Part shown: in pieces, positions 10,398 through 21,893 of the stretch
Layout: every line of letters starts with the position of its first letter
Numbering within the stretch: position 1 is the first letter of the stretch
Program-made: the position numbers and the translations under genes
The notes under the pieces: generated by a model
The model's input: the letters and a program-made list of their open reading frames with translations, nothing else
What the model was told of the DNA's origin: nothing
The model's database searches: none
Assembly (NCBI RefSeq): GCF_000247695.1
Contig: NW_004624801.1
Location: forward strand, 6,115,126-6,179,125
DNA length: 64,000 nucleotides
Direction: 5' to 3'
Source: Heterocephalus glaber
Taxonomy: Eukaryota > Chordata > Mammalia > Rodentia > Bathyergidae

Positions 10398-10477
10398 GGC
10401 CAGGGATTTAGCATAGTGGCACCATGCCTGCCTCAAAAGCCCAAGGTTCAGAGTTCGATCCCCAGTACCCCACCAAA
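10398..10477 (+). repeat. ID SINE
   Basis: GGCCAGGGATTTAGCATAGT through CCCAGTACCCC. Confidence 0.8.
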
Positions 10478-10689
10478 AGTCACAATGAAATGTGAGTAGT
10501 TAGTATAGAACTGCTTTGTACCCTCACATTTTCTGTTACTTCAATGGTTGATCTTCATCTTTTATTAACAAAGCTAAAATTCACCTAAGAACATAAGGGA
10601 AACATTATTCATTGCTGCATGTTTGGAATTGAAAAATACTGAAAAACCCAAAAAGTTCATCAATAGGAGACTGAAAAAAAACAATGACA

Positions 10690-10795
10690 GGGGCCAAGGA
10701 TTTAGCTCAGTGGTTTCGCCGCCTGCTGCGCAAGCACAAGGACCCAAGTTCAATCCCCAGTATCAAAAACAAAAACAAACAAACAAAAAAAAACC
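10690..10795 (+). repeat. ID SINE
   Basis: GGGGCCAAGGATTTAGCTCA with an (AAAC)n tail. CAATGACA on both sides looks like part of a target duplication. Confidence 0.85.
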
Positions 10796-10910
10796 AATGA
10801 CACATGCATTCAAGGAATATTACACAGTTGTTGAACAAAAAACTCTCAAATTAAAAAAAAAACCAAAAACAACTCTCAAATATGGAGACAATACAAAAAG
10901 ATCTTTCTTA

Positions 10911-10994
10911 GGGCTGGGGATGTAGCTCAGTGGTACAGCACCTGCCTAGCAAGTCCGAGGCCCCGAGTTTGATTCCCAGTACCAAAAAAAAAAG
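10911..10994 (+). repeat. ID SINE, classical subtype
   Basis: GGGCTGGGGATGTAGCTCAG TGGTACAGCACCTGCCTAGC, A10 tail. Confidence 0.82.
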
Positions 10995-11099
10995 AAAAAA
11001 AGTAAAGATTTCTCATAACTCTGAAAGTGAAAGAACAAGGGTAAACAGTATTAATAGTATGCTGTTTGTACAGTATTTGTATAAGAAACTCTAGACAAA

Positions 11100-11253
11100 G
11101 CCAGGTGTGGTGGCATATGCCTGTAATACCAGTACTTGGGAGGCTGAGGCAGGAGGATCACTGAAAGTGAAGGCCAGCCTAGGCTACATAGTGAGTTCAA
11201 GGCCAACCTGAAATACATAGGGAGACCTTGTCTCAAAAAGAAAAAAAAAATCC
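11100..11253 (+). repeat. B1 SINE
   Basis: GCCAGGTGTGGTGGCATATG through CTTGTCTCAAAAAG. Confidence 0.85.
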
Positions 11254-11383
11254 TGGAAGAATTCCAAATAAACCAAATGTTACAGATGATTGGGAGGTGC
11301 ACAGAGAGGAAGGGGAACTGGGTAGATGGACCACAGCAGTGAGAACAAGATTTTCGCCACATGTCTTTCATCCTTTTAAACTC

Positions 11384-11578
11384 TAGCTGGGAGTAGGAAT
11401 GCCTGTAATTCCAGTACTCTGGGAGACTGAGGCAGAAGGATCCCAATTTCAGGCCCAGCCTGTGCAATTTAGGAAGACCCTGTCTCAAAATTTTCAAAAT
11501 TAGAAAAGGGCTGGGGTTGTAGCTGAGTATGAAGGCCCTAGGTTCAATCCCCAGTACCACAAAAATAAACAAATAAAC
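11384..11578 (+). repeat. B1-dID composite SINE
   Basis: B1 half (GGAATGCCTGTAATTCCAGT...) and then ID half (GGGCTGGGGTTGTAGCTGAG...CCCCAGTACCAC). Confidence 0.8.
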
Positions 11579-12379
11579 AAGATGCATGTCTTCTTTAGCA
11601 CTGTTTCTCCTGCAGTCATGGTTGGCCAGAGCTTTGTTAAAACACTGATATTCCACAACCCTATCTCAAATCTTTCTAAAGCAGCTCTTGCTCACACTCA
11701 TCTCTGAAGGATTCATTCTCTGGCACAAAAGCAGTGTGCAACAGAGCTCTGGCAGACACTCCACAGGGAGGCAGGTTCATTGTCTGGCCCCTGCTTTCAC
11801 CTGGCAGAAACCGGGCGGGCGCGCTGCTGAGAAACCAGCTCCTCTCATTAGCATGTCTTTATTCTACCAAAAGGCGAGTGGCTCCACTCCAATTCTGACA
11901 CCTCAACTCACTCCGAGATCACCCAGGCCCCTATGAGGTCCCAAGCTGGAGAGGAGGTGGTAGCCATGGGTCCCCAGAAGTCTTGAAAAGAACAAGTTAA
12001 AAAATAAAGAGCACATGCTGGTCCCATGCCAGCAGTTCGGATGGGCGATCCTGGGATTCTCCACTGCTGTCCTGCCTGCACTTCCCGTGCTGATGCCACA
12101 GGCCGGCCACGGAGGCATTCACCCTTTGAACTGAAGGTGCGTCTGAAAACAAACACAGTGCTCCACACCTCATACCTATGCCAAGCCGAAAATCAACCTT
12201 GCGGCTCTTCTGGCAAAAGGACGATCTGAGTGACTCTCAGACTCGGATTCCCAAACGTTTCTGTGGAAACACTTCTGTTTTCTTCTGACAGTCCCTGGAA
12301 AACGACCAGCCTTGGAAACGCAAGTTGGGCCTCCCTCCTCCAACACGCCACGGGAGCTTTTCCACGGGAAAACTCGTTC

Positions 12380-13350
12380 AAACCTCCCGGGGGCCCGGAG
12401 GCTACAACCCGGGGGCAGCACCTGGCACAGGTGCGCGTCACCGGGGCAGAGGCCGCCTCCACTGGGACCGCCGTTCCCCATGCTCGGCGCCGACCGCCCC
12501 GAGCCGCGCATCCCCCGGCGCGCGTCCCTGTCGCAGGGCGGATTATCACTGAGCCACTCGCGTCCCCCAGCGGAGGGTGACCCCGGTCACCCCGCGAGCC
12601 CCTACCGCATCCCGAGCAATGCGGGGCCCTCGGCCTTCTCGACGCACCCCCCCAAGCCCGTTCCGGAGCCGCCGCCGCCACCGCCACCGTGTCGCATCCC
12701 GATGCGCGGTCCCCACCTCCCCGCGCCCCTCCTCCGGCCTCACCGGACTTGGGCGGGTAGCGGTACACGGAATTGGACGGGATGTCCACCTCCTCCACGC
12801 CCGCGTGCTGCCGGCTCGTCAGGGCCCCCATGGCCGCCGCGGGCCCCTCCGTGCCTCACCGCCGCCGCCCGCCCCGCGCCCCGTGCAGGGGTCGGCTGCC
12901 CCCCGCGGCCGGCTGGGCTGCGGCAGTGCGGCTGTGGCGGCTGGGAGCCCTCGGCGCACCACGCACCATCCTCCGCCGGTCACCGCGGCGGCGCCTCTGC
13001 AGAAGCGGCTGCGGGGCTGGGCCGGGGGGCGCCGCTGCCTCAGGCCGTGTGATGTCAGTGGCAACTCGCGCGGGGTCCGCGGCCACCTCAGCCAATGACG
13101 CGGCGGGGCGGGAGCGCCCGCGCCCATCCAGCCAATGAACGGCTAGCAGGGGCGGGGCCTGCAGCGCGTGCCTAGGGCTGAGGCTACGGCCGAACTAGCA
13201 GCGGGGACTCGGCCCCGGGTTCGGGGCCGGGGTGGGGCCGGCCGGAGCTGCGCCGAGCTGACTGAACACAGCGTCACCCCCTCCGCGACTCGGATTACCG
13301 CGAAGGGAGCCGCCTCCTCCTGCGGCCCGCGAGGCCCGGCCTGACTCGCA
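12380..13350. promoter_or_regulatory. RNF157: CpG island and promoter of RNF157
   Basis: A strongly GC- and CpG-rich block surrounds RNF157 exon 1 and its 5' side. Upstream of the gene it holds two CCAAT motifs on the plus strand (13092-13096 and 13132-13136) and GC boxes such as GGGGCGGGGC at 13149-13158, as in a TATA-less housekeeping promoter. The transcription start cannot be fixed by eye; the 5'UTR probably begins between about 12900 and 13100 on the minus strand. Long GC-rich open frames on both strands here are composition artefacts. Confidence 0.75.
12744..12831 (-). CDS. RNF157: RNF157 coding exon 1 (E3 ubiquitin ligase)
   Basis: The first 29 codons of RNF157, a RING-type E3 ubiquitin ligase related to MGRN1 and linked to neuronal survival. 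The protein starts MGALTSRQHAGVEEVDIPSN and continues SVYRYPPKS, which I recognise as the conserved start of the RNF157/MGRN1 family. Gly2 and Ser6 (MGxxxS) fit an N-myristoylation signal, so the protein may be membrane-tethered. The ATG at 12831-12829 sits in a good Kozak context (GCGGCCATGG). The exon ends in phase 1 (codon G|) at a strong donor GTGAGG (12743-12738). The RING domain and the rest of the gene lie beyond the left edge. Confidence 0.95.
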
Positions 13351-14213
13351 GGTCTTTGTCCCAGCATCCCCACTCGCATCCCCCTCCTCGCTGCTTCTCA
13401 GACCCCCAGCTGCTGTCAGCCTTCAGAAACCTGGCACAGAGGCGCGAGAGGAGGGGGCCCACGGCCTCCCTTGTTGGAGCAGATGAAGTGGGCTCCGGAG
13501 GCTTAGTCCTCCCGTACCCCTCCTCTGTGCCTGGACCAAATGCTCCCCAAAGTCCTAGTCCCAGGGAGACCAGTGAACGCTGGTGACCAGGTGGCCTTCC
13601 CTGGTCCCTTAGGTCTGTTCGTATTGCTCCGAACTCTATACGTGGTGCTTATGTCCTCATTGGTCAGCTCGGGTAGCACGGAAGTTAGGAGAGCCATCAA
13701 CTCAAGATAAAATGCAGATATTCACCCTCTCCCTGGACCTTGGAAACTGAAAAGACCTGCTGTGGTCTGCGAATGAGGAGCCATCACAAGGGACCAGGTC
13801 AGGCAGGGCACACCCAGGACTCCCTTGATAAACACGTGAAACAGGGGGAAGCCTCGGCGCAGACGTCATTACAAAGCTTAATTACAGACATTTGTGTTTT
13901 CAACCTTTTATTTTATTTGTGGGTTGGGATTTCTTTTTTTTTTTTTCTGAGAAGACAGACTGATCAGCAAAAATTGCAGCTGTTAGAACATGACTTCCAA
14001 CAACTTTCAACAGCATCAAGAGTTTGGGGTGCCTAATTCCCTTGATTAAGTTTGTCAAGGTATCTTACAGGATCTACCTCTTTCCTAGTTCTATTTGCAT
14101 TGTCTGTCGTCCTCTTTTCAGCAATAGCCAACTGACTTGGTGCCAAAGTTACCCACAGGGTTGCCTTGGTTTTCTACGAAGTTCCCAAGGTAGCAGGAAC
14201 CTATTCCTATGTG
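13351..14213. other. Intergenic shore of the RNF157 CpG island
   Basis: GC content falls off to the right. I see no supported exon, RNA gene or repeat. A short T-run at 13935-13946 has no ID body attached. Confidence 0.5.
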
Positions 14214-14370
14214 TACTTGAACCCAGGGCCTTCACATAAGCTACATACGCAGCCCTTTTTTATTTTTGATTTTCAGTGCTAAATTGCCCAGGCTGGCCTG
14301 GAGCTCTCAGCAATCCTGCCTCAGCCTCCAGAGTGCTGGGATTACAGGCCTATGCCACCACATCCAGCCC
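14214..14370 (-). repeat. B1-dID composite SINE
   Basis: CTTGAACCCAGGGCCTTCAC (ID half) then AAATTGCCCAGGCTGGCCTG (B1 half), reverse orientation. Confidence 0.72.
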
Positions 14371-15209
14371 TGTCATTTACAGTGACTGATGCAAAAGAGG
14401 GGCTGAGCTACAGGGCAGATCCCTGCCCCAGATAGCGCTTTCCCGGCCCCAGGGCTCCATGCCTGAGTCCAGTGTTCTCCCTGCAGCCCTTCCCTCTAGA
14501 AGGCTCCCAGACACACCCTTTCGGGAGGGAACCGGAGTCCCTTCTACATACTGGTTCTGCCTCATACTGTAATTGCTTGGTAAAGGTACAATAAAAGGCA
14601 AGAAGCAACCAGAGTAGAAAGTTGCCATATAATCTTGGCTCAGTTAGGGAGTCTTTGTTCTTCCTGCGCTCAGGATTGTGCAGAGGGGTCACCCCTCCCC
14701 TTTATGAGTTTACCTGTGTCTGAAAGTTTCAGGCAGGCAGCTCAGTCCTGTTGCTTACATTATCTGTTCTACTCTCACCTCAACCTGCTGGGAGCTGGGA
14801 AACAATGGGGGTTCATTCCCCTCTTCCCTCACACACCCCAAGTCTCAAAGCTGGCTCCTCCTCCCATGAAGGAGTCAGGAGTTCAGGGCTTGAAACAGTA
14901 AACAAACAGAAGGCATAGCACCATATTAGTGGACGTTTATTGAACATTCCATGTAGTAGACCCTGGGTTTTGTTTATGTTTTAGAAAGAAAGGGGGTTTA
15001 TTCAATTCACAGATTTGGAGGCTGGAAGTCCCAGCAGGAGGACATAGGCTTTTGTGAGATCCCTATGACTGCCACGCGTGACAGAAGCATGTGTGTGTCT
15101 CTCTCCAGGACTGCTTCAAACACTTGGCACATATTAAAGCATCTGCTCCTCCCATGAACCCTAGAAGTGCATGCTATTAACACCCCTACTTTACAAATAA
15201 AGAAACTTG

Positions 15210-15310
15210 GGGCGAGGATTTGGCTCAGTGGCAACATGCCTGCCTTGCAAGCGCAAGGTCCTGAATTTGATCCCTGGCACAAAAATAAATAAATAAATTA
15301 ATTAATTAAG
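15210..15310 (+). repeat. ID SINE
   Basis: TTGGGGCGAGGATTTGGCTC through TCCCTGGCACAAAAATAAAT. Repeated AAGAAACTTGG / AGGAAACTGAGG flanks are compatible with a target duplication. Confidence 0.8.
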
Positions 15311-16755
15311 GAAACTGAGGCATAAAAAGACATTGACTTTTGAGTTGGACAAATCGAGACCCATAAGCAACTGCGTGTAGCTTTGAACTAAACACTCAGA
15401 ATCTTTGGTTCCTCATCTGAAAATAGTCCAGCCCCCAGTGGATATTGCAAAGATGTAGTAAGTGAATCCACTCCTTCTAAAAGAAGTCACAATCAGAGGC
15501 AGAAGAGAAAGGGATAGGGGGTTAGGAATTGAGAAACTTCCAAATCAAGAGCCTCTCTGTGAGCTGAGTTAGAGTCCCACAGTCTACAGTGTAATCACTC
15601 AGGGTTACAGATTTGGAAGGAGCCTCACCCAGCGCCTGGGGCAGAGGTGAGGTCAGCAGCTAACCCTCTAAGCAACCCTGTCTGGAGGGGAACAGTCCTG
15701 CTTTCCTCTCTCCAATTCTTCCTTGTCTTTGCTTGGCTTTGCTTGGCTCCTTCTCCAGAGACCTGGGCTGGGGAGAGTGCCCGAGGGAGAAGATGGCACA
15801 GAGGACAGGAAAAATCCAGAAGCGGCTGCTCTCAAGAGAGCCATAAAAAGGCTTTTAACTTGAAAAAGTGGGCTGGGGAGGTTGTGTACTGAGCTTAGGG
15901 AAATTATCTGTGAATACCACGTCATTTGTGTAACTATCCTCCCTCCTGTGGGAGCCCTTGGGAGGATCCTCGAGGAGAACCCAGCTTTCCAGGATCTCAG
16001 GGTTTCCCCTAAACATCTGCAGGAGACAGGGGTAAAGCCAAGGATTTTATTAGGTTTGAGTCCTTCCTCTCAATCTAGGGTCTAGGGAAGAAAGGAGAAG
16101 GCCGGGGGTAGTGCTGGGACAAGTGTCTTCTAGGTCAGCTTGTTCCTCGGAGCTTTTAATTTTGTTCATTTGGGCTGTCCTGGTTTCAGCCTAGATGTGC
16201 ATTTTCTATGCTGGTAACACATGCACTCATTCCAACAGATTCCTCTATCAGGAAGGGCTGACGGAGCCCACAGGTGGAAGCCAGCAGACTGGTGACCTGG
16301 AGCCCAGCATTCCCCAGGTAGCAGGTAAAGGCACAGGAGGTAGGCTGACACCTGAGGTGACCTGCAGGAGCTCAGACCGACCCAGCCAAGGGACAGGAAG
16401 CTTAGATTCTTGGCCCTCCCTCAGCCCCTGGCCAGTGGATTTAAGTCAAAGCCACCAGCAGAGAATTTCGTATCCTTAGTCTATGGACTAACCTAATGCC
16501 AACAGAGGGCTCTGATCACAAATGCTTTAGGACCCTGAAAAAGTTCTTCCTATAATCCAAAGCTCTCTGCTGAGGCAAATATCCTGTCCCATAGGAAGTG
16601 AGCAATCGGGCTTCCATATTTTGCTTCTTGCTAATATGAATTCCTCATTGTTAGTTCAGCCTCCACTGCGGGCCTCTAACAAAGAACTGTTCAAGTGGCT
16701 GCAAACCTCAGTTGGATTTGTATCTTCTTAGTTTACTTCTCAAGACCAAAATGAA
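15311..16755. other. Intergenic, nothing recognised
   Basis: Unique-looking mammalian sequence of ordinary composition without a convincing ORF, SINE or structured RNA. Confidence 0.4.
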
Positions 16756-16992
16756 GCAGGATGTGGTGGCACACACCTGTAATCGCAGTTACTCTGGAGG
16801 CTGAGGCAGGAGGATCAAGAGTTTGAGCTCAGCCTAGGCAATTTAATGAGATTCTGTCTCAAAATAAAAAATAAAAAAAAGGGGTCAGCTATGGTGGTGC
16901 ATGATTCAATGCCAGCACTCTCGGAAGCTGAGGCAAGAAGATCTCAAATTTGAGCCAAGCCTGGGCAATTTAGCCACTTGGCAAGACTGACT

Positions 16993-17028
<36 letters not shown>

Positions 17029-17120
17029 ACAAAGCTAGACGGGGCCAGGGAGTGAGGGTATAGCTCAGTGTTAGAGTGGTTGACCAGCATGTGCACGACC
17101 TGTGTTGAATCTCCTGTACC
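16756..17120 (+). repeat. Two consecutive B1/B1-dID SINEs with a 33-base A tract
   Basis: The first copy is 16756-16880 (GCAGGATGTGGTGGCACACA...CTGTCTCAAAATAAA). The second starts near 16884 (GTCAGCTATGGTGGTGCATG), has an uninterrupted A33 at 16994-17026, and ends with an ID half (AGTGAGGGTATAGCTCAGTG...). Confidence 0.75.
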
Positions 17121-18985
17121 AGAGTGGGGAGATCAAAATGAAGGACAATGTTTATACTGTGCCAGCTAACAGGACCAGTGTGAGATGTGTGGGGTGCCCC
17201 TGGGGTGGAGCCCAAAGCAGACCCCTTACTGCCATGTGCTCCATGAAGCTTTGCCTGCCTCCTCCTGATTCCAGCCTTGCTGCCCAGGCACCCGCCATTT
17301 GGAAAAATTAGGGAACTAGGCCTTGATTGCTGCTGTTCTAGAACTAGTTTAAAGGAATTAGAAGGTCTGTTCTGGTTGCTTTATCGTAGTCACAGATATT
17401 TTGTCAAATGCCAGCACCCATAAGCTTCCTTCTGACTCTGTGGCCACCTCTGCCATCATTGACCCCATCAATGGCCCTGACCTTTTGGTGTTGAGCTCAA
17501 GCACCTGGAACTGCACATTCTGCATGGTAAAGCCAGCATGTAAAGAATGTGCCAAGGAAGAAGCTCAACCCAAATGCCCATATGTGTTCAGCTATGGTGG
17601 TAACTGAGCCAACAAGCAATGAGCTACACTCTCAGGAACGCCATCCATGAGTGCTTGGCTGGAAGAAGCCCATGGAGCTGCTATCAACTGGAGATGCCCT
17701 ACGGTGTAAGCCCAACACTCTCTCTTCCTTCCTTAGAAACCAGAGCCAAGGTCAGGGATGTAGAACTTGAACCCATGTACTGGTCCACCAATCAACATCA
17801 ACCGATCACTCATCCGATCCTTCCCAGGCACAGAAAGCAAAGAGCAAACCAGCAAAGGGAAGTGAGAGCAGCCACTGGGGGCAGGAGAACAGAGTCCAAG
17901 CAATGGGCATTGAGAGTCACGTCCACAACCAGTAGAGTCCCAGCTTTAATAAAGTCCACCACATGCCAGACCAGTAGTGCATTTCCAATGACACATTTAT
18001 TCCGGAGCTGACTGCATGTTTGTTTAAGTGATAACTACTGTCCTCTCAAGCACTTCAAAGACTATGTGTTGAGCCTGACAAAGCAATAAACAGAAGTACT
18101 ATTCACTGTTGTGGTTCTCCCAGTAAACTACTGGAAGCCTTAGATCTTTCCTGAACTCCATGAGGTGTATATTTATGATACCGTGCACTTGTACACTGTT
18201 ATCTTTTATATTCTGCGATGAAATCTGGGTAGGAAAAGAGGGCTGGCAGTTTCATTCCTGTCTGGCTTTCCCACCTCCCAATCTTCCTCCTTTCATCACT
18301 GTAAAAGTTATTCTCAGGTTAACTTGACCGACATACAGCTGCCATCCTGTTACTTCCTTGCCTGTAGACCCATGTTGGCTCCGTGTGACCGTACAGAAGA
18401 CAGATGCCCCTCCTTGGGCCCTTACCTCTCTCTTCTTGTCATAAACCCCTGCTTGAACCCCAAATGCAGCTTAGTATTCCTGCTCTATTTTTGCTCACGA
18501 GAAGCCCTTCCATGGGGCCCTCGCCTCTCCTGTCTGCCCAGGCTGTGGCCCACTCAGCTGAAATCCCTGTCCAGGAAGCTGGGGCTAAGCACTACGGACT
18601 TCAGCTGGCCCTTCTTTCTCAGAAGTCCTGTTACAGGAAGTATTTTTTATTTGACTCGTTTCATACTTAGATGCAGGCTGTCCCCACACCCCAGAGGCAA
18701 AAAGTATATATAAGGGTCTGGAGTTAAAGTCAGAAATTGTTAAAAAACCAGCTTCTCCATTTTTGGCTGTGTATCTTGGGAAAGATCCTTAATCTCTCTG
18801 AGCCGTAGTTTCCTCATCTATAAATGAACATAATACAGCAAAGAGCTTTTTGAACATTAAGTCAGACAAGTACAGAAAGCCCTAGAGTAGTTCTTACTAC
18901 CTAGGAGGTGCTCATTAAAAAAAAATTTTAAACTAGGGATGGAACATCCTCAGTCTCTACCTTTTTTAAACTAAAAAACAATTTT
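17121..18985. other. Intergenic, no gene recognised
   Basis: I see short open frames (for example plus-strand 17401-17607 and 17619-18011) but no family match, no splice context and no coding conservation that I can judge. An AATAAA near 18083 leaves room for an old processed pseudogene, but I cannot name a parent gene. Confidence 0.35.
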
Positions 18986-18989
18986 TTTC

Positions 18990-19228
18990 AGCTGGGTGAG
19001 GTGATACACTCTTATAATCCCAGGACTCAGGAAGCTGGGGCAGGAGGATTAGCTCAAGTTTGAGGCCAGCCTAGGCTACATAGTGAGTTCACCTGAACTA
19101 CAGAGAGAGACCCTGTCTCAGTTGTTTTCTTAAGCAAAGAGGTTGGATTCCATGGGAGACTAAGGCAGGTAGATCACAAGTTCAAGGCTAGCCTGGGCAA
19201 CAGTTCCTGTCTCAAAAAAAAAAAAAAT
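18990..19228 (+). repeat. B1 SINE followed by truncated B1-dID
   Basis: AGCTGGGTGAGGTGATACAC...CCTGTCTCAG to about 19122. A 5'-truncated copy follows (GGGAGACTAAGGCAGGTAGA...CTGTCTCAAAAAAA). Confidence 0.75.
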
Positions 19229-19298
19229 TAAAAGGGAAAGAAAGAAATTTTTAAAAAAAGGAAGAAAGGAAGAATAGAGTGGTTAGATTCCTTTTATT

Positions 19299-19427
19299 TA
19301 AAGTTTTTTGAAACAAAGTCTCACTGTGTATCCAGGCTGAACTTGAACTCGCTATGTAGCCCAGGGTGGCCTCAAACACACTGAGGTCCTCCTGCCTCAG
19401 CCTCTTAAGTGCTGGGATTATAGGCTG
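19299..19427 (-). repeat. B1 SINE
   Basis: TTTTTTGAAACAAAGTCTCA through GTGCTGGGATTATAGG. Confidence 0.8.
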
Positions 19428-19441
19428 GCTAGATTCCATAA

Positions 19442-19523
19442 TTTTTTTTTTTGTACCGAGGATCAAACTCGGGACCTTGCACTTGCAAGGCAGGTGCAGT
19501 GCCACTGAGCTAAATCCCTGGCC
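19442..19523 (-). repeat. ID SINE with target duplication
   Basis: TTGTACCGAGGATCAAACTC through AATCCCTGGCCC. CTAGATTCCATAAT precedes it and CTAGATTCTATAAT follows it. Confidence 0.88.
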
Positions 19524-19828
19524 CTAGATTCTATAATCTTTTAAAACAGAGTTTCAGAATTCCAGAGCCAAGAGGTGTGTTACAGTCCTCACCTTTGCTG
19601 TGTAAATGACAGGCAGGTTCATGGACCGGTGGTTGGAGGCTGAGTCCAGGCTTTGCATTCCCAAGCCAGTGCCTCTCCAAGCCTCTTGGAACTCAGAGTG
19701 TCAGGAAGACTCTCCCAGACACATAGGGGGTGACTGCTAAAGGGCCACGTAAAAACACAGACCCCCCCCCCCTTCCTTCTCTTCAAACTGCCGCAGCCCG
19801 TGTCACTGCCTTAGAAGTAGACAAATTG

Positions 19829-19909
19829 GGCCGGGGATTTAGCTCAGTGGTTCCACCGCCTGCCTCGCAAGCTAAGGACCTGAGTTCAATCCCCGGTACC
19901 AAAAAAAAA
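19829..19909 (+). repeat. ID SINE with perfect target duplication
   Basis: GGCCGGGGATTTAGCTCAGT through CCCCGGTACCAAAAAA. AGAAGTAGACAAAT lies on both sides (19813-19826 and 19910-19923). Confidence 0.92.
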
Positions 19910-20281
19910 AGAAGTAGACAAATCCTCACTTGTCCCTGTCATCCCTGTGGTCTGGAGCAGCCATCGGTGGGTATGGGTCAGGGCCTAGAGGTGTGACCAC
20001 CGTTAACTTTTCCCTTAAATATTTGCTAACTAGAGAGAGTTCGATGACTTGGGGTCGGCTCTCCAGGACTTCTTGCTGAGGAATTTTGCCAGCCAGTTGG
20101 TGAACTGTTGGTAGCTTGAAACTGGCCATAATGGGATTATTTATAAGACAGAACCACCAAATGTTATGAGTGGAGGAATCATGGAAGCCAGCATAACCTT
20201 GGCTTTGTTTCTTCTAATCTCTCAGGTGGACAGGGCACATTCCTTTCCACATAGTAAGTGCTCACTAAATAAACAACTGTT

Positions 20282-20480
20282 GTTTGTTGGCTTTGAAACA
20301 GGGTCTCCATAGCCCAGGCTGGCCTTGAGCTTGAGATACTTCTTTTTTTTTTTTTTGTACCAGGGATCGAACTCGGGACCTTGCACTTTCAAGGCAGGCG
20401 CCGGAACCACTGAGCTAAATCCCCAGCCAAGACTCTCTGCCTCAACCGCCTGAGTAGCTGGTGCGCCACCATACCTGGCT
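20282..20480 (-). repeat. B1-type SINE split by an inserted ID
   Basis: The B1 body starts TTTGAAACAGGGTCTCCATA (20293 on) and resumes after 20428 with CTCTGCCTCAACCGCCTGAG. The ID at 20343-20428 (TTGTACCAGGGATCGAACTC...) sits between the two parts, so the ID is younger. Confidence 0.8.
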
Positions 20481-20503
20481 TAAATATCTATTAAGAATAA
20501 TGG

Positions 20504-20600
20504 AAGCAGGATAGGGTGCTTTATGCCTAGAGGCAGGAGAATCCCTTGAGCCTAGGAGTTTGAGACCAGCCTGGGCAACACAGCAAGACCTTATCTCTTT
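20504..20600 (+). repeat. B1-dID SINE, partial
   Basis: AGCAGGATAGGGTGCTTTAT through AAGACCTTATCTC. Confidence 0.7.
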
Positions 20601-20682
20601 TCTTTTTTTCCTTCCTTCCTTCCTTCCTTCCTTCCTCCTTCCCTCTCTCCCTTGTTCCCTCTTTCCCTCCCGCCCCCCCTCT
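20596..20682. repeat. (CTTC)n / pyrimidine-rich simple repeat
   Basis: Runs of CTTC followed by CCCT-rich sequence. Confidence 0.85.
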
Positions 20683-20685
20683 GAT

Positions 20686-20762
20686 ATGTGATGCTGGGAA
20701 TTAAACCCAGGGCCTCACACATGCTAAGCAAGTACTCTACTGCTGAGTTACATTCTACCCCA
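20686..20762 (-). repeat. ID SINE, older classical copy
   Basis: TGATGCTGGGAATTAAACCC through GAGTTACATTCTACCCC. Confidence 0.7.
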
Positions 20763-20782
20763 AGAATAATCACTTTTTTTTC

Positions 20783-21068
20783 CCTCAGCAGTGGGACTGA
20801 ACCCAGGGCCTTCACACTAAGCTACTTCACTGAGCCCTTCTTTATTTCATTTATTTATTTATTTATTTATTTATTGGTACCAGGGATCGAACTTGGGACC
20901 TTGTGCTTTCAAGGCAGGCGGTGGAACCACTGAGCTAAATCCCCAGCCCCTTTCTTTATTTTTCATTTTGAGACAGGGCCACGCTAAGTCCCGAATTTTC
21001 CTAGGCTGGGCTTAAACATTTGATCCTCCTGCCTCAGTCCTGGGATTACAGACATTTGTCACCAGGCC
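20783..21068 (-). repeat. B1-dID SINE split by an inserted ID
   Basis: The ID half (CAGTGGGACTGAACCCAGGG...) and B1 half (TTTTGAGACAGGGCCACGCT...) of one B1-dID are separated by a younger ID at about 20841-20949 (TTGGTACCAGGGATCGAACT). A CTTTCTTTATTT-like target duplication flanks the ID. Confidence 0.8.
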
Positions 21069-21893
21069 TCTCGTATTATTTTATTTTTTTGGTGCTGGGA
21101 ACCTTCCAAGGACTTTTGACACAGTCTTTAATTGAATCTTCCAAATAGCCCTAGGATAGAAGAACTTTATTGTTCCCACTTCCTAACTGAGAAAACTGAA
21201 GCTCCACAAGACTCAGAGAGCAACCCGCCCTCCCCTAGCTGCAGACAGACCCCTGTGCTTGCGAAATCCCCACCTTTGGGACAGACACAGGCCTGTCTGC
21301 TGGCTCCGTTCCCTCTTCGACCGGCTCTCCCTGTCCACAGTCTGGTCAGTGGGTGAACTCTGGGGTGGAAGCTCCCCGAGGGCAGGACACAGGGCCTCTC
21401 TGGCTGCTCCAGCCCTAGGAGTGGTGGGCATGGGCAAGCCTGGCGTGGACATGGATGGCGAGTCACGGTCTGGGGGTTTCCTAATTCTGCAGTATGCAAT
21501 CCAGCGTTTTTGCCTCCATGAATACTTCCTCTTGGCCCAGGACACAGCTCTGCCTGTGTTTATCAACAGCACCTCTTGTGGGCCCAAAGAATGATCAGTG
21601 TGGCCTGGGCTCTCTGGGTCAGTAAATGTCATCCCACATTTGCCGGAGGTGCCCTGCTTCTGAAGGCAGAGGGGGCCTGTCATCCCAAACTTGCAAGAGA
21701 ATCAAGGGCTTTATTTTAAACAAACTTCTCTTCCAGGACTTCTGTTTCTCTCCCTTCCTCTTTCTTTTTTTCACTGTACTCTGACTTCTTAGGATGTAGA
21801 AATTTTCACAGATCTCATGCTTTATATCATAAACTCCACACTTCTTTGAATATTTCTCTCTGCTGAGTCCAAGACAATTTAAATTCCCTCTGT
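21069..21893. other. Intergenic, nothing recognised
   Basis: The moderately GC-rich part at 21180-21690 has several overlapping open frames on both strands. None resembles a known protein, and there is no consistent coding frame. Confidence 0.4.

Larger units (their letters stand above)
1..12743 (-). other. RNF157: RNF157 intron 1 (partial)
   Basis: This stretch lies downstream, in the sense of the minus strand, of the RNF157 exon 1 donor at 12738-12743. I see no further RNF157 exon in it; the expected exon 2 protein, which continues after YRYPPKSG, is absent from all frames. It therefore looks like part of a long first intron whose 3' end is beyond position 1. It holds dense SINEs, old LINE-1 fragments and a purine-rich duplicated element, each listed separately. 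The open frames of 60-200 codons seen here are SINE-derived or chance. Confidence 0.8.

Noticed and set aside
11051..11656. 201-codon open frame on the minus strand
   Set aside because: It runs through B1, B1-dID and unique intron sequence; the peptide contains typical reverse-SINE translation.
12312..13138. Long GC-rich open frames on both strands of the RNF157 CpG island
   Set aside because: Pro/Arg/Ala-rich composition artefacts; only the minus-strand start MGALTSRQHAGVEEVD is a real coding exon and it ends at the donor.
17401..18011. Possible processed pseudogene
   Set aside because: Two moderately long plus-strand frames and a downstream AATAAA drew attention, but I could not match the peptides to any parent protein and saw no A tail or target duplication.
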